From: Chamaea fasciata
Taxonomy: Eukaryota > Chordata > Aves > Passeriformes > Sylviidae
Assembly: GCA_029207755.1 (NCBI GenBank)
Contig: JARCOQ010000003.1
Coordinates: forward strand, 95,248,646-95,312,645
Direction: 5' to 3'
Length of the DNA: 64,000 nucleotides
In this document: in pieces, positions 26,801 through 38,800 of the stretch
Numbering within the stretch: position 1 is the stretch's first letter
Layout: each line of letters opens with the position of its first letter
Position numbers and translations under genes: made by a program
The notes under the pieces: generated by a model
Databases searched by the model: none
The model's input: the letters and a program-made list of their open reading frames with translations, nothing else
What the model was told of the DNA's origin: nothing

Positions 26801-29800
26801 TGCTCCTGGTACTGCCCTATTATCCTTGGTATTGTTGACTTTCTATTGATTGGTAAATTAAACACTCAAAAACTTTTCAAAAGGCATAAAAATCGCTTGA
26901 ACACTGATGAATATTGGGCAGTTTCAGAAAACTGACATATCTTCCTTTATGGATATATTTCTTCTTACTGCAGATCTAATGCATTTGAAGTGCTGGCACT
27001 CGATGGAGTTAGTACTGGGATACTTCAGTTTTATACAGCCCAGGAGAGTGCTGACTGGCTGAGAGCAATGTCAACTAACATCAGTGATTTGACACTTCAA
27101 AATGTATGTTACTTTCTGCATATTTTCTTGTTTATGCTATTGTAAAACTATTTCTAGTTTTCAAAGGGTAAAAAACAATTCACCTTTAAGTACAATATAT
27201 AAAATACTTGTGTATGGGGAGGAAAAGGAGAAAGGAAAAAGCTGGGATAGGCTGCCTGATCAGAAGTATCAAGAGGTTTTCAAGGCTTGCAGTGTTAGCA
27301 TAGAACAGAAACCAGTAGAAAACATTCATAATTTTAAAGATTTTTAGGGCAAAATATTTATCCATACTTTTTCCATACGCAGAGCTTTAGATGTGACCAT
27401 ACATTTCATTTTTACATTTTTGTAGTTAAATTTAATTAGCATTTGTTGATTTTGAAACAAGCACGTGAAAATTCTGTAACTAGTGAAATATGATTTACTG
27501 AGGCGTACTGGAGACCATAATTTTATATCTTTAGGTTGTCTGAGAGTCAATTTATTTAAGGTGACATTATTCCATCTCATTTTCTAAAAGTCTAAAGATG
27601 CTCATGCTATTTTAAGTTATTCCTGTAAATTAAAAATTAATAATTGCCTTTGTAAGCAGAAGTATTAACTAATCCCCAGAGAAACAGAAAATTACTATTT
27701 GGACAGCACATTTATTATTCCAACAAAGAGCAGCTAAAAATATTGATAATTACAGAATTAACCATAAAGCTAAATAGGAAACGCAATAATGTACAATTTT
27801 GAAAATATATTTGTCTTTAAGAAATGATAAAATTCAGTGATGAAAATACAACAGCACAGCTGTCACTGAAAGAATTGCCTGTACAGGTTTTAATCTTTTT
27901 TTTCTCTACATGTGTAGAGTCTATAACTTCCTTCATAAATTATGATTTAGTAGCCTGACTTTTATTTGTGGTTTGCGATCTAAACAAACTGTTGTTTAGG
28001 TCTCCAGATTATATTGTGTAGATTTTGTATTGCATTTCAACATAAATCTTTAAGTCTGTTGGTTAAAACAAACTTAAAATTTAATTTGTTTCCCTAGTCT
28101 TCAAAAGCTACTTGAATCACATTTGATCATAATAGTTCATTTCTTCCATTAATTCTTTTAAATTCAATTAAATTCAAATCCTTATTCAATTGCTTAAGCA
28201 ATCTCTTTGTCAAAATCAGACTTTTTTTGCTTATGATGCATTCTTTTTAAATACTATTTAGTGACTCACATAATGTACAGGGTATTATTTTTTTATAATT
28301 CTGAGGAAGTGTATGGTAATATTTCAAGAACAATTCCAATTCATAGTTACTAAGCCTTTTTTTTTCTTTCTGAGAAATTCACTGAATGAAAGCCACTTCA
28401 AGGATTTAAGTGAATCAGAATAAAAATAAATTCAGGCAGCTTTTGTTAGTCATAGGGTGCTAGTCTATTTTTTAAAAGGACTATATGCAGTAACTGTTCT
28501 GACACAGTATCTGACTGTGCTGCAACCTGTCGGCAGCAATATTTTATTATAAATGGAGTACTTTCTTAGTCTTCTTCACTATCTATTAATAGTGAATTCT
28601 GTCAACAAAGTAGTCCATCTGGTGTTCATCTCACTGGCTGTTCCTAGGAAGGTCCTGAGGAACAACACTCATGATGAGTGTCCATGCTTTGTTTTTTTAG
28701 CAAGTTACCAAGTAAATTCTGTGTAGCTCATGTGAGAAGCTTGTACACTTTTTTGCTTAGACAGTAGCTTTACAGGTTTTGTCAGGTGTGCAGCCTATGG
28801 TACAACTGGAAAGGTCTGGCCAGAGCATTTATTTAATTACTGATCATCCGAAGGGGAGGTGCAGTAGTCAGTGAGAATCACTTTTGCTGCAAACTTCTTT
28901 TAAGACGAGGATTGAGAGGCTGGAGTACAGCAGAAGGCTGGACAATTCTCTGCATCTGGACAGCCAGAAAACAGATCACTGTCCACAGTGCTTAGGACCG
29001 GGCCTTTGAATTAGGCTTCTTGGAAGTCCATTTGGAATCCTTTTTATTACCTTAGTCTTATTATTTCAAAAAATGATTCTTTTCTTATGATACTTCTAAC
29101 ACTGACATTAGGGAATGAATCTCAGAGCCTCTTCCTGTTTCTGCACTTCTCCACTCTGTAAAGTGTCTCCCCATTCTCTAAGACCGAAGATTATCACTAC
29201 TCATTCAGAAATTGTTTCAGAGAGTTTCTTATCTGGTTGTGGGTTATTTCCATGAGTACTTGATGACTCAAAGTTCAGTTGCTTCTTCGAATAGATAAAC
29301 TATTGATTTCCTATTCTGACCCACACCATTATCTCAGTATGGAATTTAATTACGAGATACATGTCCATACAATGGACTTTTTTTCTAACACTGTTAGCAT
29401 AATGTCAGCATCCTTACCTGAGCTATTACTAGGTTTTTAAGCAGTACTTAATATTATTCATATTTTACTTCCACACAGTTTTACATTTTGTTTTGCTGGT
29501 ACTTGTTTCATGACTTTAGCAACTTTTCTTGCACGTTAGTCATTCTTACTTAATCTGTGCCTATTTGTGTTACTCATATACATTTTTTTTTGTCCTACAT
29601 ATTTGCATGACATTTGGAATAATTTCTTTTAGGATTTTAGTTCTTAAAGAGCTTCTAATAGGGATTGGTTTTGTACAGTGTATCCAATCTTTCCTGTATC
29701 ACTTTACCCTCATATACTTCCTGTTTTAATTTTATCCTAATACAGTCATGTTCAGCAGCTCTTTGTCAGATCTCCTGCTGATGCCAGGAGACAGTCCTAG

Positions 29801-32800
29801 TGTAGGTAGTGCAAAAATAGCTCTGCCACAATGTGACACTTCTGCTAATGTCAGACTACTCTTCTGAAGTACTGAAACATCTAACTTCTGTACAAAGGCA
29901 AGCTCTCTGGGGATCAAGTGTATAGGAGGAGTCATCTTTCAACAGCAGAGATGTGAGAAATTGTCACTGCATAGGAGTGTATGTTAGCTTATTTTGAGAG
30001 TGTTACTTGGTAGATGAGAAATAATAATTCTGGTGCCAGCCTGGACTTTGTTTTTAGATGACAGAGGAGCACAGAGAATGCCGCAAAGTGGATAAAAACT
30101 TAAGGGTGTCTTTTCAGCCATCATTGCCGATACATGCTTTGTATGCTTAGCTCAGAAAATCTCCTAGTTAGAGTCAGCTTTACAAGCAACATGCATTTAC
30201 TTTTATTTCTCAAGACCCTTGCCCCAAATTATTCATCTCTCTGTTCGTATTTTGTTTTTTCACATACTTTTCTACCAGCATGAAACTACCCTATCATCTT
30301 CCTTTGTGATTCAGTCCTCATTTTCAGTGTTCTCAAAGCTTTTTACGTTTACTTTTTGCAGAAATAAATACAGCACCTCAGATTTATTTCTTCATACACC
30401 TCTTTTCTTGCAGAAGGAGGTACAGTTGAAGAAACTGAAGGAAGAGGGGTAACAGAAACTGGCAGTGAATCTTCCATGATGAAACAAGAAGCACAGGAAA
30501 TGAGTTAACTCGTTTAGTGAGATGCTTCTCACTGCTCCTGTTCTTAATTTCTTCAGCTGAAGGGTTCTTTGTAGGCTGAAGTGACAATGCTGTAATGGCT
30601 ATGATATTTTAGGAGAAAGGTTTTTGGGATAATTTATATTTCTCTCTCTGGTTTTCACAATTTGGATTGGCAGCTATTAGACATATGCAGGTTTTCTCAA
30701 GGATCTTAATTACTTTCTTTGAAATACAGCACTGAACATAACTTTAGTCATAATAAGTAGAAGCACCTAAAGGTAATGCTGTCAATTCATTTACATTATA
30801 GAAATTTGTTTCTTATATTTAAAACTTTCTCAAGGTATTGTGCTTTTTCCAATATACTCTAATGGTGTTACTTTTAAAAAAAATTTCATAAATGAGTAGG
30901 TCATAAGCAGATCAGAGAACACGTTATGATGAGCTTGTTCCACTTTAAAAATTATTTTTGATTTTTATAAATCATTCTAACAGTTTCATTGGAGGATGGT
31001 AGAAACTTAAAATTTGATATTAAAGTAGGGTTATTAGTGCAGATCACATTTATGCCCATCACAGTTTTTTTTAATTGTAGATGTTGTAGTCCGTAAACCT
31101 TCTCTTATTTCTTCATGTAAACACATATCTGGGTGATACTCTGTATTGCAGTTGTGTGAAATTTCTATTGTAATAGGAAGAGACATATGAAATATGAGCT
31201 TTAAACATGCATTAAAAAAAAAAGAAGATTGAGAAGGTCATGCTTTCTTTACACAGCAGAATGTGGGGTACATGTAGATGGAAACAAAATCCATGTGTAT
31301 AGGAAACAGTATACAAATTTGACTGCCTCAATGATTAGATAAACAATTCTATTCCCAGGGTGAAAACACATATTTCTTCACTGCTGCTTTTTGTCATTTT
31401 AAATGCAAAATTCCCAGTTGAAAGTACCACAGATCAGACTGTAGAGGTTGTAAAGGGAAGTCAGTAAGGATAGGACCCATATTCCCTAAACTTAGCCAAG
31501 CAGTCAGCAGTCACATAGGATACAAATGCAGCTAGGAAGAAATAGGTGCCTATCAAGGTCCTTCACTTTCACTGTTTTCTTGAAAGAGGAAAAAGGTATA
31601 TTATATGTGAGATAGATCCCAGCCTTGGAGGTATTTAGACTTAGGTAAACGGTTCTGAATCATTTCAGTTCCTGCCCCGTATGTATCCATTTAGAACAGA
31701 GTAGAGGAATTACTATTTGCTTAATAGTTCATTTTCCAAGTTGCCTGCAGTCTTTGCAGACCCAGGTTTTTTGTTTTAGTTCCCCTGCTGTGTCCAGCTC
31801 ATATTTCTATACTGCAGCGCTGAGAGCTCATGCGCTGCCAGCAAGGTAAATGTATCCCATTTGTATTCCTGTCTGTCTGCACCAGCTCTGGAGACACGTG
31901 AAGGGCACGTGTGGCGCCAGGTGAAGAGTGACTCTGGGATGTAATATGATATAGAAGCAGATCTCCTCTCCCCACAGCTACATCGAGGCTGCAGCCATCC
32001 TGCTTTGAATAGGGAATGAGTGGTCTGTGCAGTGAACAGTTGCAGAGTCCAAAGCATTCTTCCCTATTATCCTTACCAATGGGAAGCTGAGCTGGTTACG
32101 AGGATGCTCTTCACAATATTCTACCTGTTTAGTGCAGAAAATCTGCATGGCCAGTCTGACACACTTTTTTCCAGGCACATCTGAACTCATTTTCTTGCCC
32201 TGGTTTGTGCTATAGTAATCTTATTTTTGAGTATTGTTTTTGACACCCTTGAAAGGAAATTATATTTTCTGTGTGTACAATATGGCTTTTGTATAGTTAC
32301 TTTGTGTATGTATTTGTGTCTGAGGCATAGGAGAAAGGTTGTACCTGATTATAGGCAGGGTGTATCAGCATTTCTACTGACATTGAAGTATTCTATATGT
32401 CCTTTCATTATGTCATGCAAAATTGCTCTAGCAGGATTAAGCCCACCACCAAATCAGACCGGGGATCCTTCCTTCTGCAACTCTGGGCATGTCACCAGTT
32501 TGTTTTAACCAGGTTACAGAGTGAGGTTTTTGAGTTCCAGCTGGTTTGTTACTGATGGAGCCCCACAGGCACCAAGAAGCCCAGACACCTCCCGGCCAGT
32601 GCTCCAGGCCAGCTCAGGCACAGTGCAGCCCTGCAGTTGTGCCAGGCTGAGGAAGGCACACCTGTGTGCGTGACCTGCCAGGAGCCTTGCTGGGGCCCAT
32701 CTGCCTGCTCAGCAGCTGAATTTCAGTTCCATCCTTGTTGTTGCCCCCTGCCTGTTTCAAGTTGTGGGTGCCAGCACCTGCAGCCTGTGACCCACCGCTG

Positions 32801-35800
32801 TTGTGGTAGTCCCTGCTCCTCCTCTAGGGTGGCAGGGAGCTGGTAGGGCCACTCCAAGAGCCTGGCAGGATCTCCCAACACACAGCCCAAGGTGACAACC
32901 AGGCCAGGCAGATACCCCAGGCAGCTTGGTCTATCTCAGACCCTCAGTCACTCCTAGCTGTCTGATCCACCAGCACACCTGTCACTGTTTAACTGCACAA
33001 TTCAGTTCCAAAGGGCTGCAAAAGTGAGCATGTGAGGGAGAAGAAGCCCTGATGCCCCATGATGAGTTAAGACTGATTAGAGAGCTCCTACAGCCACGAG
33101 CATTGCTATCACCATCTGTCCATATAGTCTAGACTCCTGTTGTCATAAGGTCATTTTGTTTATAATCATAGACACTTCACTCTATGGAGGACAACGACTT
33201 ATAATTGTCATCTGTTAGGTGCAAGTGTGTGTGTGTGTGTGTGTATAAATCCTGACACATCCTGAGGCCTCACTCATTACCATAACAGTAAGTCTGTTGG
33301 ACCATACAGATGTACTGGGTCTGGCTGGGATGGGGGTAGCTTTCTTCATAGTAGCAGGTGCTGTGTTTTGTATTTGTGGCTAAAACAGTGTTAATAACAC
33401 ACCAGTGTTTTGATTGGTGCTGAACAGTGCTTGCACAGGATGAAGGCTTTTTCTCACTCTGACCTACCCCACCCACCTCAGCAAAGGATGGAACAAGGAA
33501 TTAGGAAGGGACACTTATGGGACAGCTGAGCAAAAGTGGGCGAAGAGATATTCTACACCATTGTGCTCAGCAATTGAAATGACATGGTGGAGAAAGGAGG
33601 TGTGGTTTTGTCTTCCAAGATGGCTCTTGCTTGGAGCCTGCTTGTGGGAGGCAGAGAGTGATTGCATTTATACCACTTGAATTTTTGGTTTTTTCTTTCA
33701 CTTAAGCTCTGTTCATCTTGACTCACAATTTTTTCTTGATTCTGCTTTTCCTATTCTCTCACTCTTCCTGCTGGTAGGGAGAAGGAAGTGAGCAACTATG
33801 AGGTTACTCAGCTACTGGCCAGAGTCAACCCATCACAGCAGTCAATGGCATCACCATATTAACTGAGTTACATCCACAGATTTGATCTTACAAATCTGGT
33901 ATGCCCAGGATACAAGAAATACTCATTTCCTATGGAAGTTGTAGTTTTCCCAGTGCATAGGTGTAGGGTTTTGGTCATCCATCACAAATCTTTCATTTCT
34001 AATAAAACTGACTTTTTAACAAGGTCCTTTGGAAGTACTCATCAACTCTAGGACAGTTTTCAGCTCACTTCTAGCACATAGGGAATCTGGTTTTCCACTC
34101 TAATTTATTTCTTTCTAAATTCTTATCTACACTTAATAAAATTGAACTTTAAAAAATGTTACACTTTAAAGAAGTATTTGTGTACAATATATGTCAGTAT
34201 TTGTCCACAACTCAAATGGTACAAACTATGACTGCCATAGAAAAATAAAACTGATCAAAACTCTTCATTATCTAAACAAAGAGGAAAAACTTTGTCTTGA
34301 AACGTCAACTAAGAGGAAAGCCCATGCAATTTTCATTTCATCTTTAAACATGTTTTATACTCTATGGTCATCATTTCACAAGGACTTAATTTCAGACCTC
34401 AGTTAAGAATCTGCTTAAGCAATTGTTAAATTGAGACCTAAGTGAGATGTCTACAGTACAGTATATTATTTTCACTCAGACTGGCAAAGTTAAATTAATA
34501 AATACAAATCATTATGCGGTATTTAAGGAAAACTCTGATAAAAGGCTTTTGTCTTTCAAGTCCTTGGTTTTGCAAATTCACTATAATAGTAAAAATCTAG
34601 TATTTAAGCACTGAATAATAAAATTTCTTACAAATATAATTGGAAAGTATTAATGTAGTATTCAATAACTAAGTCAATCAATGCTAATTACATCACAGAA
34701 GCTGTTCAGCATATTATTAACTCTATGTGTTCTTCCATCTCTTTTTCATAGATGAAAATGGCAAATAAATGCTGTTCTCCCTCTGACCAGGTAAGATTTC
34801 CATTATGTTATCCAATTTTTTTAATTTGTGTGATTACATTGTTGGAAAATTTCTAGAGCTTGCATATACACATCTAGTAAGTTTTAAAACTGACTAGTAG
34901 ATGGACTGCAAGATCAGTGATGGGAAAGCAAAGTTCCTCTCACTGTAAGTAAAGACAAGGTTTGTGACCACTTCAGGAACCTGAACAGGCTTAAGTCTAT
35001 GGGACCTGATGAGATGCATCCCAGAGTCCTAAGAGAATCTGCTGATGTAGTTGCCAAGCCATTCTCCATGATGTTTGGAAAGTCATAGAAGTCAGCTGAA
35101 GAACCTGGTGAGAAGTAGAAAGGAAACATTGCACCCATTTTTAAAATGGATAGAATGGAGGAGCCCAGGAACTACCAACCTGTCAGCCTCATTCATGTTC
35201 CTGGCAAGATCATGGAACTGATCCTCCTAGAAGTTGTGATAAAGCACTTGAAAGGCAGGAAGGACTTGGAGAACAGAAAACCAACTGTGTCCTGGGCTGC
35301 ATCAAAAGTAGAGAGGCCAGCAGGTCAGGGCAGGTGATTCTGCCCCCTACTCTGCTCTTGTGAGACCCCTCTACCTCTGCATCCAGCCCTGGGGATCCCA
35401 AAATAAGAAGGACATGGACCAGCTCTAAAAGATCCAGAGGAGGGCCACAAAGACAGAGGGAGAGAACACCAGTCCTATGAGGAGAGACTGGGGGAGCTGG
35501 GACTGTTCAGCCTGGAGAAGGGTGATCTTATTGCAGTGTTTCAGTATCTAAATGGGGCCTATAAGAATGACTGGGACAAACTTTTGGAACATATTGTGAT
35601 AGGACAAAAGGTACTAATTTTAAACTGAAAGAGTGTTGATTTACTTTAGCCATAAAGAAGACATTTTTCTTACATTAAGGGTGGTAAAGCACTGGGAAAG
35701 GTTTCTCAGAGAGATAGTGTGATACAATTCTGCATGAGGCCAGCATGTTATGAGCCCCATAAAGGTGTATCAAGCTCTGAGGGTTGACCAGCAACCTCCC

Positions 35801-38800
35801 AGAAATGGCTTAATAATAATTAGTAAGACAGCTTGATCAGAGGTGTTTTGAGAAAGCGAAAAGGTTTTAATAAAAGAGAAAATAACAAACCATACAAAAC
35901 AAAATAAAAGCCATGCACAGTGCAGGGAAGTCCCTTATACCTGCTAAGACACCCTGAAAAAGCTCTGAGAATCTCCGTGCTCTCTTTTATGTAGTCAATG
36001 ATTTAGGAGAGTTTTTTGGCAAGCTGCCTGATAGAAAATAGCTGCTTTCTTTGGCGAACACCTAAAAGGTCCAACAGGTGCCTTTGTCCTGGCACTGACC
36101 CAATTACAGTGGGAGAAGAACAGAAGTTTCTGGTTATTCTTCCTTTAAACTCCTCGGGTGAACCTTAAACTCTTTTCCTACTATGGAAACACCTACTTGG
36201 GTGTGGGGGTGCAATGCAACAGTGGTGCATGCCCCATCCCTGGAAACATTCAAGGTCAAGTTGAGTGGAGCTCTGAGCAATCTGATCTAGTTGAAGATGT
36301 GCCTGCTTTTTGCAGTGGGGTTGACCTCCGTTAAATTTAAAGCTCCCTTCCAACCCAAACTGTTCTATAATTCTGTGCTTTAATTACTCTCTTTGCCATG
36401 GCTTTTAATTATTAATTAAACCAATATGAAAAACAGGTAATTATGAATCCCAGGGGGGAAAGTATTTGATTTGGGTAACTTTTGTTGAATGAACTGTCTA
36501 CTGCAAGTAATTTAGTAACTATTTGAAGTTTTTTCTTTATCAGTTTAGGCAGACATAATTTCAGTTAAAAAAAGGAAGACATACTCTCCCTCAATTTTCA
36601 AAAAAATTGAGGTCATGCAACTATATACGTATCACTAGATACATAATTTGATTTCCTAAATAAATAGGCTAGTCTCCATAAACTGCCTAAATAATCAGTG
36701 CAGAAACTTATTCTGTTCCAGAGAGCTGTTCAAATGTGGAACTTGGTATCAGTGCTTTAAATCATCCTTTGAAAAAGCCACTTTTGCTATCTTGACTTGC
36801 CTCAACCTACTCTCTAAAGCAGGTGACTAAAGTTAGGCAGTACAAATCTATCCCCCTTTTTCCATTCCAAGTATGAAAAGAAGGACGATCAGGACCTTTA
36901 TTTCAAAAGTTGAAAATTTAAGGTACAACTGACAGCAACAAACATTGGCTTGCTCTCTGCCAAAAAGTGAGAAAAAAAATTATAATGAATTTGGGCAGAT
37001 CAGGTAAACAAAACTAGAAAACATAAAAATATTAAAGAAGCAATTGTGAACAATTGTCCTGTGAAAATTTGCTTTAAAATCAGTCAAAAGGTGAATTCTC
37101 GAGTATATATATATATCACAAAGGCAACATATAAAACTTGGCAATGATAACTGAAAGCAGAAGAGGAATTGTTCTGGCTTAGATTAATGGAGCCTATTAC
37201 CATCAGTTATGTAATGTTTGTACAGACCTGAATAACTCTTATTAAGGCAATTGATTTAAAGTTTAGAGAAAGGATAACCTTAAGAAATTGAAGGTCACTT
37301 GAGGAACTGCCTTGAAGTAAAATTTGTGATAGCTGCAAATTTATCTTTCCTTTTGAGAATAGACATTCCTGAAGAATTAAACAGGTCCTTAGATTTTCAT
37401 TACTGTGTTGCCTGCGGTGAGTTTTCTTCATTGCTTTTAGAGTCCAACTTAACCTTTTATAAAGGGAGAAGGTTAGATGTGGATAGGTTTCATTCAGATT
37501 CTGTTTTTCACAAGCCGTTAAAAAACTAGGATTCAGGGTTATCAAGAATGTTAAAAATTACTTTGTTAGACCTGGCTTTCTTCTTTGTCTTTTATATTGC
37601 CTCTGACTGGTTTTACTGCAAACTGAATCTCCAGAACATAATGAATTCTGTATGCATTTAAATAAAAAAAATGGGAAAGGACGAAGATATTGGTTCTTGG
37701 GTCTAAACCAGCTTTATTTATGGGTCTCTTTGCCAAAAGATGTCAAACAAACATGGTGTGATTCTTGGCCTGTGCAAGGCAGCAATTTATATTTTGATGA
37801 ACCTTGTGGATCCCTTCCAACTCAGAATATTCTATGATTCTCTGATTCTATAACTTTTCCCAGTGTCTGTGACCCAAAGTCAGAGGTATTAGGCAAGGTA
37901 GTAGAAGTTGTAGTTATTACTGATATGTTTATAGTGTTAAAATAAATAGTACCAGGTCAGGAAGTTAATTGGTTCAGCTACTTCCACATTTTTAAATTCC
38001 TTTTTTCCCACCAAAGCAGGGTGTTTGCATTTAAACTGCCTATTGGAAATTATTTCCTCCAAAGCTAAAATCCCAGACCGTCTGTGGAAATTGTTTGGCG
38101 AGTTCTAGTTAAACCAGGACATGTCATGTTAGTTACTCCAAGGACTACAGGATTTTAAGAAATATTCAGTAATTACACAAATTTGGAAGGTAGTTAATAA
38201 GTAGCATTGCTGAAGCTCTGGTTTTAAGTGTCTAGGTAACCTGTGCCATTAATGATAAACAGCACCTAAGCATCATAACTTTTAATTTTGCTTCATATAA
38301 CTTATTATAATATCCAGAGATTTGAAAGCACTTGATTCTTTGTTATATTTGGGACGTAATTTTCAAAAAATACGTACTGCTGAATTGATTTTTATTTTTT
38401 ATGAAAGTAAATTAGCCAGTTCTCTCCCCGTAAAGATAAAAAAAACTTGCAATGCTTTTTGGTTTGTTTGCTGGAGAGTTTTTATGTTTTTAAGACTTAA
38501 GCTTTAATCATGATTTTTTCAGGGGATTTGTGTCTGCCAAATGACATTTCTAAACAACTGGAAAGGGGCAAACATTATGATTGCTAATTGAATAAAGAAG
38601 AAGTTGGATAATTAGAGACTAGTCAATTTGACTTCAATCCCTTTAAAGATATTTGAAATAAATAAACAAAATACCTGTGTGGAGCAGAAAAATGACAAAG
38701 GACTGTCCTGAAGGATTTGTCAATAACAAATAGTGACAACTTCTCTTATGAACATGTAACATATCCTGAGGATGTGGGACAGGATATTGCTACGACATAT

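Larger units (their letters stand above)
18697..26973 (+). other. SNTG2: SNTG2 intron (8.3 kb)
   Basis: The intron is bounded by donor GTTTGT and acceptor TTACTGCAG. It contains a solo LTR (20212-20792), a 26-bp perfect palindrome (22462-22487), a 19-nt A run (22360-22378), a CR1 copy (24229-24665) and an A13-C-T16 hairpin-like tract (26633-26662). Elsewhere it is AT-rich with no recognised gene or repeat. Confidence 0.85.
27104..34751 (+). other. SNTG2: SNTG2 intron (7.6 kb)
   Basis: The intron is bounded by donor GTATGT and acceptor TTTTTCATAG. Recognised content is a GT microsatellite (33225-33244) and an ERVL-like solo LTR (33311-33837). A GC-rich patch with short reading frames (about 32430-33000) and a smaller one (about 31780-32060) resemble no family I can name. 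The rest is AT-rich with no genes seen. Confidence 0.85.

Noticed and set aside
30413..30447. Exon-like segment with a good acceptor (CTCTTTTCTTGCAG) and GTAACA donor in the intron between the PH1 exon and the microexon
   Set aside because: About 35 nt long, so inclusion between two phase-0 exons would shift the frame. The encoded Lys/Glu-rich peptide has no counterpart in syntrophins as I know them.
35146..35337. Plus-strand 63-codon frame as a gene
   Set aside because: RNYQPVSL and its surroundings are CR1 reverse-transcriptase code in a truncated, deleted copy.
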